From: Sphingopyxis sp.
GTDB taxonomy: Bacteria; Pseudomonadota; Alphaproteobacteria; Sphingomonadales; Sphingomonadaceae
Direction: 5' to 3'
Length of the DNA stretch: 64,000 nucleotides
NCBI RefSeq assembly: GCF_019459305.1
Contig: NZ_JAIBES010000046.1
Span: forward strand, 25,632-89,631
Notes under the pieces: generated by a model
Databases searched by the model: none
Told to the model about the DNA's origin: nothing
The model's input: only the letters and a program-made list of their open reading frames with translations
Made by a program: the position numbers and the translations under genes
In this document: one piece after another, positions 11,388 through 19,463 of the stretch
Layout of the letters: every line of letters starts with the position of its first letter
Numbering within the stretch: position 1 is the first letter of the stretch

Positions 11388-13172
11388 CTACGGGCGCGGC
11401 GGCCATGGCTTGTCGGGGGTCTTAAACATCGGCTTGCCCAGCAGCGGCGACGACAGGGCATAGAAACCATGGTTGGTGAATGCCCACAGGATGTTCCGGT
11501 CATATTCGACATAGACGCCATAGGTCAGATTGCCCTGCGACTGGCCGCCGGTTTCCGCGTCGGTGGGAAAACGGGGTACGAAATATCCGGCGATTACGGG
11601 CTTAATGGGGTCTTTGACGTCAAAGATCTGCACCCCGGCGTTGTAGAAGGCGTAAGACACCAGGCCGTCGCGGAAGCGGCCCGGCTGGGTCAGATAGCCC
11701 GACCGCTTCGGCCCGAAGCTGCCGCGGCGCTGGCAATAATCGGTGAAAGCCGCATCGGCGGGCGGGGTCGGCCGCGGGAACTTGGCCGCGATTTTCAGCT
11801 TCGCGGGGTCGCGTGCGTCAACGACGAAAATGTCCTTATAGGGTTCATAACATTCGTCGTTCATCGGATAGCCGTTGCTGAAGATATAGCCGGTCCGCTC
11901 AAATTGGCTAAGGTCGACATTATCGAACTCCGTCCCCGCGAACTTGGGTACCTGGTTCACATGACCGACGATCCGGATGTCGGCGGGATTACTGATATCG
12001 AGCGCATAGAGCCCAAGCCCTGCCATTGCGCCGAAAGCGATCTTGCCGCCCTCGTCGGGCGATCTGGTCATGAACGGCGGCATCCGCGATCCGAACCATG
12101 AGGTTCGGTTGCCGGCCCGGGGGTTCATCAGATAGGCGGCCTCATGGTCTGGATCGCCGAGGATCTGCCCGGGCGCGGCAAACTGGCTGACAAAGGCGGG
12201 ATTGGCGGGGTCGCTCATGTCCCACACCTGATAACCGGGCGTATAGATATAGTCGGCAAACTCGGTCAGCATGAAGCGGTCATCGGGCGCGGTCGACAAG
12301 AACATATATTTGCCGCCCGTCCAGGCGGGAATGTCGAGCGCTCCCGACCCCTGTTGCTGGCCATAGGGCGCATCGGGATGGCGGTAGTCGGTGGTGCGTT
12401 CGGCGATCAGCTGCCACTGATCTGGCAGCGGGCCGTCCATCGCATAGACGCGGAAGCCCTTCAGCCCTTGAGAATGCTTGAGCGCGTCGACACCTTTGGG
12501 CTCGCGATATTTTTCATCCATGACGCCATATCGCGGCACCTCGAACGCCTGCACCATCACATATTTGCCCAGCCCCTTATGCCACTGGACGTTCGCGGCG
12601 CCGAATCCGTCGCTTTTGCCATAGGGATTGACGATATCGCGCTTGCCATGCGCGGCGATGCGCTGTCCGCGGCGATAGACGAGTTTGGACTGGCGCGGAT
12701 CGGTGATGTCGAAAATCCCGAGGCCCGACCGGTAATAGACGTACATGTACCGCTTCTGGCCGAAGTCGACGATCGTCTGCCATGTATGGCCGGTTGACGG
12801 GATGAAGTTGTAGAAGGCCAGGACATCGACATTCTTACGGTAAGATTTCTGATCCCAATGATCGAGCTGACCGGGGAAGTTGGGCGCGGTTCGGACGAGC
12901 GGCGTCGCCCTGGGATGGCGGAACGTCCCCGTCGCGGCATCCATGCCATAATCTTGGCCCGGGATGGGGGCGGGAGGCTTGCGGTCATAGGTAAGGTTCC
13001 ACCAGGCACGGATGTCGGAATCGGGAATATCGCTTGGCGTCGCGGTCAACGGCGGCTGCGGCATGACGCCGTCCGCGGGTTCGTCCTTGGCAAGCGCAGG
13101 TGCGGCCACGCCGGTCATCACGAGCGCCAGAGCGCAGCCGATGCCGGGCAATCCACGTTTGATACGCCGCAT
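11388..13172 (-). CDS. LVIVD-repeat secreted protein (copy 1)
   Basis: The protein has 594 residues with a Sec signal peptide (cleavage after APALA). Beta-propeller-like LVIVD repeats are recognisable as h-h-D-h-x-DP units: GIFDITDPRQSK, YQVWDMSDPANP, YALDISNPAD, FVVDARDPAK and VQIFDVKDPIKP. The family is common in sphingomonads, is predicted periplasmic or cell-surface, and has no settled biochemical role. The ATG at 13172 has an AGGGGATG site; an upstream ATG at 13232 would bury the signal peptide. The gene is divergent from the second TonB receptor, which has its own LVIVD paralogue downstream. The two paralogues align along their whole length. A shared island motif (13252-13272) lies 80 bp upstream. 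Confidence 0.85.
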   Translation of the reverse strand: MRRIKRGLPGIGCALALVMTGVAAPALAKDEPADGVMPQPPLTATPSDIPDSDIRAWWNLTYDRKPPAPIPGQDYGMDAATGTFRHPRATPLVRTAPNFPGQLDHWDQKSYRKNVDVLAFYNFIPSTGHTWQTIVDFGQKRYMYVYYRSGLGIFDITDPRQSKLVYRRGQRIAAHGKRDIVNPYGKSDGFGAANVQWHKGLGKYVMVQAFEVPRYGVMDEKYREPKGVDALKHSQGLKGFRVYAMDGPLPDQWQLIAERTTDYRHPDAPYGQQQGSGALDIPAWTGGKYMFLSTAPDDRFMLTEFADYIYTPGYQVWDMSDPANPAFVSQFAAPGQILGDPDHEAAYLMNPRAGNRTSWFGSRMPPFMTRSPDEGGKIAFGAMAGLGLYALDISNPADIRIVGHVNQVPKFAGTEFDNVDLSQFERTGYIFSNGYPMNDECYEPYKDIFVVDARDPAKLKIAAKFPRPTPPADAAFTDYCQRRGSFGPKRSGYLTQPGRFRDGLVSYAFYNAGVQIFDVKDPIKPVIAGYFVPRFPTDAETGGQSQGNLTYGVYVEYDRNILWAFTNHGFYALSSPLLGKPMFKTPDKPWPPRP

Positions 13173-13521
13173 AATCACATCCCCTGTCCATATCCCAGGG
13201 GACTTGTCGGCCGATACGAGTGACTGATCCAATCGCGAATGCCCAGACCGCTATAACAGGTTGGAAATATCGGCAGCAGTCAACATGGCGAAATCGTGAT
13301 TGGTTTGCGGACACCCCGACGTTGCGATTTGCCTACTGCGTTCATTCCCGTCAAAGCGTCGAGATCGGCGATCGATATGGCCAAATATGAATATCAAGCA
13401 AAGGATAATCTATTATATCGATATATAAACATGCGTAACGTCCAGCCTGCAATTCAAACAGGCCGAAAAAGACGCTTGCCCACCTGAAGCAAGACGCGAT
13501 CGGCCGCTGGGGAGACGGACA
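13173..13521. promoter_or_regulatory. Divergent LVIVD-1 / TonB receptor-2 control region
   Basis: This is a 349-base gap without a convincing gene; a 63-codon frame at 13296 has no recognisable features. It holds the island motif at 13252-13272 nearer the LVIVD gene, and an AT-rich tract with the perfect 12-bp palindrome TATATCGATATA at 13414-13425, about 100 bases before the receptor start. Confidence 0.6.
13252..13272 (+). promoter_or_regulatory. Island motif copy A, TATAAC-N9-ATATCG
   Basis: It shares both 6-base arms and the 9-base spacer exactly with copy B at 19362. It lies 80 bases upstream of the LVIVD-1 start and 250 bases before TonB receptor 2. It is a candidate binding site of the island's LysR regulator. 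Confidence 0.55.
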
Positions 13522-15903
13522 ATGAAATCAAGTCGAACGATGCGCTGGGCGCTGCTGGTCACGGGGTCGGTTCTTGCCGTGCCGGGCGCCGCGCTGGCGC
13601 AAGCGGTCCCAAGTGACGCTGTCGAGGCATCGGCGAACGACGAGATCGTCGTGACCGCCCGCAAGCGCGAGGAAAGCCTGCAGGATGTGCCGATTTCGGT
13701 CCAGGCTTTCAGCGGCGCCGCGCTGGAACAGGCGGGGATCAAGGATTTTTCCGAGATCGCTTACCGTGTTCCGGGCCTGAAACTCAGCGCCGAACGCGCG
13801 GTCGACACCGAATTGTTCATCCGCGGCATCGGGTCGGACATTCAGGGCGCGGGCGCCGATGGCGCGGTTGGTATCTTCGTCGACGGCTCCTATCTGTCAC
13901 GCGGCACCGGATCGCTGCTCGACCTCTATGATCTCGAACGCGTTGAGGTGCTGAAGGGACCGCAGGCGCTGCGCTTCGGTAAAAGCGTCGTCGGCGGGTT
14001 AATCAACTATGTCACCAAAAAGCCGGGCGACCAGTTCGAAGGGCGCTTCGAGGCGACCTATGGCAATTATGACAAGCTTGACGTCGCGGCCTCGGTGCGT
14101 GGGCCGGTGTCGGACACGCTGGGACTGGGACTGGTCGTCAGTTCGCGCCAGCACGACGGCTACGCTATAAACACGCGCGGGGGCGACGAAGAGGATCAAA
14201 ATGTCCAGTCGGTCCGCGCCCAGCTGCGCTGGCAGCCAAGCGCGACGGTCGATATCAATCTGTCCGCCGATTATACACGGCACCGCGACGGGGCGCGCTG
14301 GGTCGATGTCATCGTCCCCGGCGACAGCAACGAAGTCACGTACAACAGCTTCTTTGCGCCGCCGATCGCTAGCCTGCCCGGATTCGTCCTGCCCGACCGC
14401 AACGCCCCGTTCAAAAATCCAAATCCGCGCAAGGGCGCGCATAATTTCACCGGCTACCAGAACTCCGACATGTACGGGGTCAGCGGCTCGATCGTCTGGG
14501 AGGCGAGCGACAATCTTAGCATCGCGTCGCAGACCGCCTATCGCGATTCCTCGCTCGCTGCGCGCGAAGACGGGTCGGGGCTGTTTTTCAACTTCCCGAT
14601 CGATCCCGTCACCAAGGCGCCCGACATCACGTCGGCGATGGTCGCGGGGCTCGACACCTATCTGGCGACCGTCCCCGACAGCTATTTCGACAGCAGCAAG
14701 GCCGAGGATGTGAAGCAGTTTTCGCAGGAACTGCGGCTGCGCTGGGATGATGGCGGCCCGCTGCGGCTGGAAGCCGGGGTCTATTATCTGCGCGAAAAGA
14801 TCCGCCGTGCCGAGGATGTAAACTTCCTGTTCCCTGATTTTCAGGCGATCACCGAATTTGCCTTCGCCATGGCTTTTGGCGGCACCCCGGCATCGCCTTT
14901 CCCGGGATCGAACCATACGGTGACGACGTCGAACAACGACAATATCGGTGTGTTTGGCGAAGTCAGCTACAGCCTGACCGACCAGCTCACCTTCGATGCC
15001 GGGCTGCGTTATGCCTATGACCGCAAAAGCTATTCGAACAATCGCTCGGGCGACTCGTTCGAAGGCGCGCCGGTGAACTTCACCGTGACCGACAAGCGCA
15101 GCTGGGACGCCTGGCTGCCCAGCGCCACCCTCCGCTTCGAACCCAGCAATGATGTGACGCTCTATGCCCGCTATGCCAAAGGCTACAAGCCGGGCGGCTG
15201 GACCGGCGAGGATGCGAACACGCCCGCCGAAGCTTTGGTGTCGTTCGAGCCCGAAACTGCCGATAGCTTCGAATTGGGGGCGAAGCTCGCGCTGGCCGAC
15301 CGCCGCGTCTTCATCAATGCCGCGGGCTATTACACGCTGTACGACAACCTTCAGACCAACCAGTTCCTGTCGCCCGGCCCGGGGCTGCCGCCCGACAATT
15401 TCGTCTTCAACGCCGCCAACGGCACGCGGGCCTATGGTCTTGAGCTCGATGTCCAGGCGCGGCTGACCGACAGTTTCAGTGTGTCGGGCAACTATGCCTA
15501 TTCGCGGTGTAACTTCACCGGCGAGCTGATTATCGACGACGACGGTACCGATCTTGATGGCAACAGCTGTCGCCGCACGCCCAGACATGCGTTCGGGATC
15601 TCGGCCAATCTCGACCAGCCGATCAGCGATACGCTCGTCCTGCTCGCGGGCAGCGATTTCCAATATACCGGCGCCAACTTCTTCGACAATCCGAACACCC
15701 CCATCCTCAAGTTCGACAGCGAGATCCTGCTCAACGCGCGGATCGGGGTGCGCGATGCCGACAGCAAGTGGGAGCTGACCGCCTGGGCCAAGAACCTGAC
15801 CAACGAGCTCAATTACACCAGCAAGCTGAATCTGTTCGGCACCATCTATGGCACCTATATCCCGCCGCGGACCTATGGCGTGACGGCCCGGTTCCGCTTT
15901 TAG
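13522..15903 (+). CDS. TonB-dependent outer-membrane receptor (copy 2)
   Basis: The protein has 793 residues. A signal peptide ends near GAALAQ, the TonB box/plug start reads EIVVTARKREESLQ, the plug contains RVEVLKGPQALRFGKS, and the barrel ends in ARFRF with a terminal Phe. It belongs to the same subfamily as the first receptor, with closely similar N-terminal and C-terminal segments (WELTAWAKNLTNEL against WELRLWAKNLTNEL). It begins a gene series with an LVIVD protein, a lipoprotein and an FAH hydrolase, all on the plus strand. This suggests an envelope module that captures and begins processing the same unknown substrate. The ATG at 13522 is preceded by GGGGAGACGG. Confidence 0.93.
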   Translation: MKSSRTMRWALLVTGSVLAVPGAALAQAVPSDAVEASANDEIVVTARKREESLQDVPISVQAFSGAALEQAGIKDFSEIAYRVPGLKLSAERAVDTELFIRGIGSDIQGAGADGAVGIFVDGSYLSRGTGSLLDLYDLERVEVLKGPQALRFGKSVVGGLINYVTKKPGDQFEGRFEATYGNYDKLDVAASVRGPVSDTLGLGLVVSSRQHDGYAINTRGGDEEDQNVQSVRAQLRWQPSATVDINLSADYTRHRDGARWVDVIVPGDSNEVTYNSFFAPPIASLPGFVLPDRNAPFKNPNPRKGAHNFTGYQNSDMYGVSGSIVWEASDNLSIASQTAYRDSSLAAREDGSGLFFNFPIDPVTKAPDITSAMVAGLDTYLATVPDSYFDSSKAEDVKQFSQELRLRWDDGGPLRLEAGVYYLREKIRRAEDVNFLFPDFQAITEFAFAMAFGGTPASPFPGSNHTVTTSNNDNIGVFGEVSYSLTDQLTFDAGLRYAYDRKSYSNNRSGDSFEGAPVNFTVTDKRSWDAWLPSATLRFEPSNDVTLYARYAKGYKPGGWTGEDANTPAEALVSFEPETADSFELGAKLALADRRVFINAAGYYTLYDNLQTNQFLSPGPGLPPDNFVFNAANGTRAYGLELDVQARLTDSFSVSGNYAYSRCNFTGELIIDDDGTDLDGNSCRRTPRHAFGISANLDQPISDTLVLLAGSDFQYTGANFFDNPNTPILKFDSEILLNARIGVRDADSKWELTAWAKNLTNELNYTSKLNLFGTIYGTYIPPRTYGVTARFRF

Positions 15904-15952
15904 AGCGCACCGGGGCCATGCTATTTCGGGTCGAGCCAACAGGGGAATGCCG

Positions 15953-17710
15953 ATGAAACGCGGAGTCAGGAACATCGGCGGCGGTGCGGCGGTCATCGCG
16001 GGGCTGCTCTATGCCGCCGCGCTGACGGCGGCGAGTGGCGAGGGTGGGCATCCCACCGGGCCGGTCACCATCGTCGATCCCCAACTGAAGACATGGCATC
16101 AGGCGGCGCCCGAAAACCCGCCGCAGCCGCCGGTGCCCGATGTGGATTATGGCATGGACCCGGCGACCGGCACATTCCGCCACCCCGTCGCAACGCCGCT
16201 GACCACCAATGCACCCAATTTTACGGGTCAGCTCGATCATTGGGACCAGAATAGTTACGCCAAGAATGTCGAGGTGATCGGTTTCTACCCCGGTGTGACC
16301 TCGCCTTGGCATGCATGGGCCAGCGTCGTCGATTTCGGCGGCAAGCGGTACCTTTACACCCATGACCGCGATTATCTGCGGATCATGGACGTCACCGATC
16401 CGCGCAAGGCCAAGGTCATATGGTCACAAGGCGGCGTGTGGGGCAGCAAGGGTTCCAGCGAGGATTGGGATGCGTCGGCGGTCACCGATTATTTCGGCGG
16501 CGTCACGATCGCGTGGAACAAGAAGCTCCGGCGCAATGTGCTCGTCGCCTCTTACGAGATCGGCCGCTTTGGCCTGATGGACGACAAGCTGCGCCAGCCC
16601 GACAAGGTCGCGGCGCAGCGCAATTACAATTCGCTCAAGGGTTTCAAGGTGTTCGAGATGAACGGCCCGACCCCGGACAAGTGGGATCTGATTGCGACGC
16701 GGACGACAGACTATCGGCACCCCAATGCGCCGATCGGCAAGCAGCAGGGATCGGGCGCGCTCGATGCGGCGACCTGGTGGGGCGGCAAATATATGCTGTT
16801 GTCGGCGGCGCCCGACGATAGCTATTCACTGACCGAATATCCCGACTATCTCTATTCGCCCGGCTATCAGGTCTGGGACATGGGTGATCCCGCGAACCCT
16901 AAATTCGTGTCACAGATCAGCGTTCCGGGGCAGCGGCTGGGCGACAAGGACAGCGAGGCCGCGTACCGCGCCAACCCGCGCGCGGGCAACCGCACGAGCT
17001 GGATGGGCTCGCGCAACCCCATCGTGCTGACGAAGCCGATCGAGGCGGGCGGCCGGATCGGTTTTGGCGGCATGGGCGGGCTGGGTTTTTACACCTTCGA
17101 CCTCACCGACCCGGCCAAACCGAAGACGCTTGGCCACCTCAGCGTCCCGCCGAGCTATGCAGGCACCGAGTTCGACAATGTCGATGTCAGCCAATATGAC
17201 CGCACCGGCTTTGTCTTCTCGAACGGCTATCCGATGAACGAGAATTGTTACGAGCCGTTCAAGGACATTTTCTCGATCGACGTGCGCGATCCGGCTAACC
17301 CGAGGGTCGCGGCGAAATTCCCGCGTCCGGTGCCGCCGCCCGGCGCGGCCTTCACCGATTTCTGCCAGCGGCGCGGCAGCTTCGGGCCGAAGCGGTCAGG
17401 CGGGCTGGGGCAGCCCGAGGGTGGTCGACAGGGTCTTGCCATCTACGCCTTCTACAACGCCGGAATCCAGATTTTCGACGTGAACGACCCGGCGAAGCCG
17501 AGCATTGCGGGCTATTTCGTCCCGCGCTTCCCGACCAAGGACGAACTGCCCGAATATACGTTCGGCAATTCGACCTTCGCCGTGTTCACCGAATATGACC
17601 GCAACATCATCTGGGCCTTTTCGGTCAACGGCGTTTACGCGCTGTCGAGTCCGCTCCTTGGCAAGCCGCAACTCGCCGCCCCGAAAAAAGTCTGGCCCGA
17701 ACGTCATTAG
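15953..17710 (+). CDS. LVIVD-repeat secreted protein (copy 2)
   Basis: The protein has 585 residues with an N-terminal hydrophobic export signal. Repeat units are visible as YLRIMDVTDPRKAK, YQVWDMGDPANP, FYTFDLTDPAKP, FSIDVRDPANP and IQIFDVNDPAKP. It is a full-length paralogue of the LVIVD protein at 11388-13172. I choose ATG 15953 over ATG 15947 because the CAGGGGA site is then about 8 bases away. It lies 49 bases behind the second TonB receptor and is followed after 23 bases by a lipoprotein. The family's function is not established; co-occurrence with a receptor suggests a role in binding or processing the imported compound at the envelope. Confidence 0.85.
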   Translation: MKRGVRNIGGGAAVIAGLLYAAALTAASGEGGHPTGPVTIVDPQLKTWHQAAPENPPQPPVPDVDYGMDPATGTFRHPVATPLTTNAPNFTGQLDHWDQNSYAKNVEVIGFYPGVTSPWHAWASVVDFGGKRYLYTHDRDYLRIMDVTDPRKAKVIWSQGGVWGSKGSSEDWDASAVTDYFGGVTIAWNKKLRRNVLVASYEIGRFGLMDDKLRQPDKVAAQRNYNSLKGFKVFEMNGPTPDKWDLIATRTTDYRHPNAPIGKQQGSGALDAATWWGGKYMLLSAAPDDSYSLTEYPDYLYSPGYQVWDMGDPANPKFVSQISVPGQRLGDKDSEAAYRANPRAGNRTSWMGSRNPIVLTKPIEAGGRIGFGGMGGLGFYTFDLTDPAKPKTLGHLSVPPSYAGTEFDNVDVSQYDRTGFVFSNGYPMNENCYEPFKDIFSIDVRDPANPRVAAKFPRPVPPPGAAFTDFCQRRGSFGPKRSGGLGQPEGGRQGLAIYAFYNAGIQIFDVNDPAKPSIAGYFVPRFPTKDELPEYTFGNSTFAVFTEYDRNIIWAFSVNGVYALSSPLLGKPQLAAPKKVWPERH

Positions 17711-17733
17711 ATCGATCTTGAAGGACTGAAATC

Positions 17734-18651
17734 ATGCATGAATGGAAGATTGTGTTGGCGGGAGCGCTGCTCCTCGCCGGATGCTCGGGCGCGCCCGCAG
17801 AACAGGCGGCAGAGAAGGCTGCCGAACCGGAGGGAAACAACATCCTGCACATCAGCTGGGGCGGTATCGCCGAAGCCGATCAGGGCGAAGCCAAGCGGCA
17901 TTGGTCGACCTATGCGATCAATCTGGTCGATGGCGGACCGGCCTATGGCTGGCAGTCCGAAAAGAGCATCCGCTTTCCGTACACGCTGAATTTTGAACTG
18001 GCCGGCAACGGCAAGATCGAGGCGGTCGCAATCGACAGCCGGTTCGAGCCCGTCGTCCGCGAGGATGGGTCGATGTCGCAAACCGCCGAAGGGTCGCCGG
18101 TGCGGCGCTTTGCGATGCTCGGCTCGACCACCGGTCCCGAGGGGCCGTTCGAACTGCTGGTCGACGGCGAAGCCAAAGCCGATGCGCATACCGTCGTCAA
18201 ACTGCCCAAGGAAGCTCGCGCGCGCTGGCTGCGGCTGCGCATCGACAGCAACTGGGCGGGCAGCGGCGCGACGCGCCTGTCCGATGTCGCGATCATCGGC
18301 GATGTCGAACAACGCGGCGCCGCGGCGGTGGCTGACGTCAGCGGCGTCTATTCGCACGAATATGGACCGATCATGCTGCGCCAGCGCGGTAACGAGATAT
18401 TGGGGTGTTACAACAACGGCCTCGGCACGCTGCGCGGCACGATCTTTGGCCGGATCATGCGGCTCGCCTGGTTCTCGAACGAGGAGGGCAGCATCGGTGC
18501 GGCAACGCTGGTCGCGGCGAACGACAAGCTCTACGGCTTTTGGTATCGGCCCGAGGACAAGATGGGCAGTCCATGGAACGCCGACAGGAAAAGCGGCATC
18601 GATGGTACCGGTCTGGGCAAGTGCCGCGCGGTGCTCTATCCGCCGGTCTGA
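17734..18651 (+). CDS. Outer-membrane or periplasmic lipoprotein of unknown function
   Basis: The product has 305 residues with a clear lipobox (LLAGCSGA, lipidated Cys near residue 17). The middle part (about residues 30-195) has the look of a discoidin-like beta-sandwich, with WLRLRIDSNW and LSDVAIIGDV resembling the end of an F5/8-type-C fold. The C-terminal 110 residues (GVYSHEYGPI ... GFWYRPED) resemble small beta-barrel domains found after such sandwiches. I do not recognise a named family. It lies between LVIVD-2 and the FAH hydrolase in one orientation with short gaps, so it probably works with the receptor module. The assigned folds are impressions, not searches. Confidence 0.6.
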   Translation: MHEWKIVLAGALLLAGCSGAPAEQAAEKAAEPEGNNILHISWGGIAEADQGEAKRHWSTYAINLVDGGPAYGWQSEKSIRFPYTLNFELAGNGKIEAVAIDSRFEPVVREDGSMSQTAEGSPVRRFAMLGSTTGPEGPFELLVDGEAKADAHTVVKLPKEARARWLRLRIDSNWAGSGATRLSDVAIIGDVEQRGAAAVADVSGVYSHEYGPIMLRQRGNEILGCYNNGLGTLRGTIFGRIMRLAWFSNEEGSIGAATLVAANDKLYGFWYRPEDKMGSPWNADRKSGIDGTGLGKCRAVLYPPV

Positions 18652-18668
18652 ACTTTAGAGGGCGCATC

Positions 18669-19352
18669 ATGAATCCCGTTTTTCCGGTCGCAATGCCATC
18701 CGCCGAAATTGCCGGCAGCGATCAGCGGTTTCCGATCCGGCGCATATTCTGCGTCGGCAAGAATTACGCCGATCATGCGCGCGAAATGGGCGGCGACCCC
18801 GACCGCGAGCCGCCCTTCTTTTTTTCCAAGCCCTCCGATGCCGTCATTGCAGGGACCGCCGATATTGTGATGCCGCCGCGCACAACCAACCTGCATCACG
18901 AGATCGAGCTGGTCGTGGCGCTGGGCGGCGGCGGCACCAATATCGGCGAGGATGGCGCGCTGGCGGCGGTGTACGGTTATGCGGTCGGTAACGACCTGAC
19001 CCGCCGCGACCTGCAAGCCGATGCCAAGGCCGGCGGGCGACCATGGGATATGGCCAAGGGTTTCGACCATAGTGCGATCCTGTCGCCGATCCTCCCGGTG
19101 GCCGACGTCGGCCATCCCTCGTCCGCGCGCATCTGGCTGTCGGTGAATGACGAGCTGCGCCAGGATGGCGACATCGCCGATATGATCTGGCCGGTGGCGG
19201 ACATCATCGCCGAACTGTCGACCTATGTCGAACTGAAGGCGGGTGATCTGATCTATACCGGCACCCCGGCGGGCGTCGGCCGGATCGTCGCTGGCGACCG
19301 GGTTGCGGGCGGCATCGACGGCATTGGCACGATCGCCAATCGCTTCATCTGA
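18669..19352 (+). CDS. FAH-family hydrolase, acylpyruvate/fumarylpyruvate hydrolase-like
   Basis: The product has 227 residues, matching the short single-domain FAH enzymes. The metal-binding core is visible: IFCVGKNYADHAREMG, FFFSKPSDAV, NLHHEIELVVALG (His-x-Glu-x-Glu ligand region) and the C-terminal GDLIYTGTPAGVG. Closest in style are fumarylpyruvate/acylpyruvate hydrolases, which cleave the C-C bond of 2,4-dioxo acids. ATG 18669 is 17 bases past the lipoprotein stop. A gap with the island motif separates it from the ThDP enzyme, so it may be the last gene of the receptor transcript. Maleylpyruvate isomerase, the usual partner in gentisate degradation, is not nearby. Confidence 0.85.
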   Translation: MNPVFPVAMPSAEIAGSDQRFPIRRIFCVGKNYADHAREMGGDPDREPPFFFSKPSDAVIAGTADIVMPPRTTNLHHEIELVVALGGGGTNIGEDGALAAVYGYAVGNDLTRRDLQADAKAGGRPWDMAKGFDHSAILSPILPVADVGHPSSARIWLSVNDELRQDGDIADMIWPVADIIAELSTYVELKAGDLIYTGTPAGVGRIVAGDRVAGGIDGIGTIANRFI

Positions 19353-19361
19353 TCCAGACTA

Positions 19362-19382
19362 TATAACTTCTGGCATATATCG
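19362..19382 (+). promoter_or_regulatory. Island motif copy B, TATAAC-N9-ATATCG
   Basis: It is identical in both arms and spacing to copy A and lies 82 bases before the ThDP enzyme start, directly after the FAH stop. It marks a probable internal promoter for the ThDP-ALDH-kynureninase-permease genes. Confidence 0.58.
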
Positions 19383-19463
19383 ACGCGGCCATTCGGTATT
19401 ATTTGTTTATGACAGGGCGGCCTAGGCCGGTTGCAGAGACAGGCTCTGTTTGAAGGATCGCGC

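Noticed and set aside
13296..13487. A 63-codon plus-strand frame in the divergent LVIVD/receptor gap
   Set aside because: There is no ribosome site or family match, and it overlaps the AT-rich regulatory tract.
13999..15996. A 665-codon minus-strand open frame opposite TonB receptor 2
   Set aside because: It lies wholly antisense to a clear receptor gene and its translation is low-complexity and family-less.
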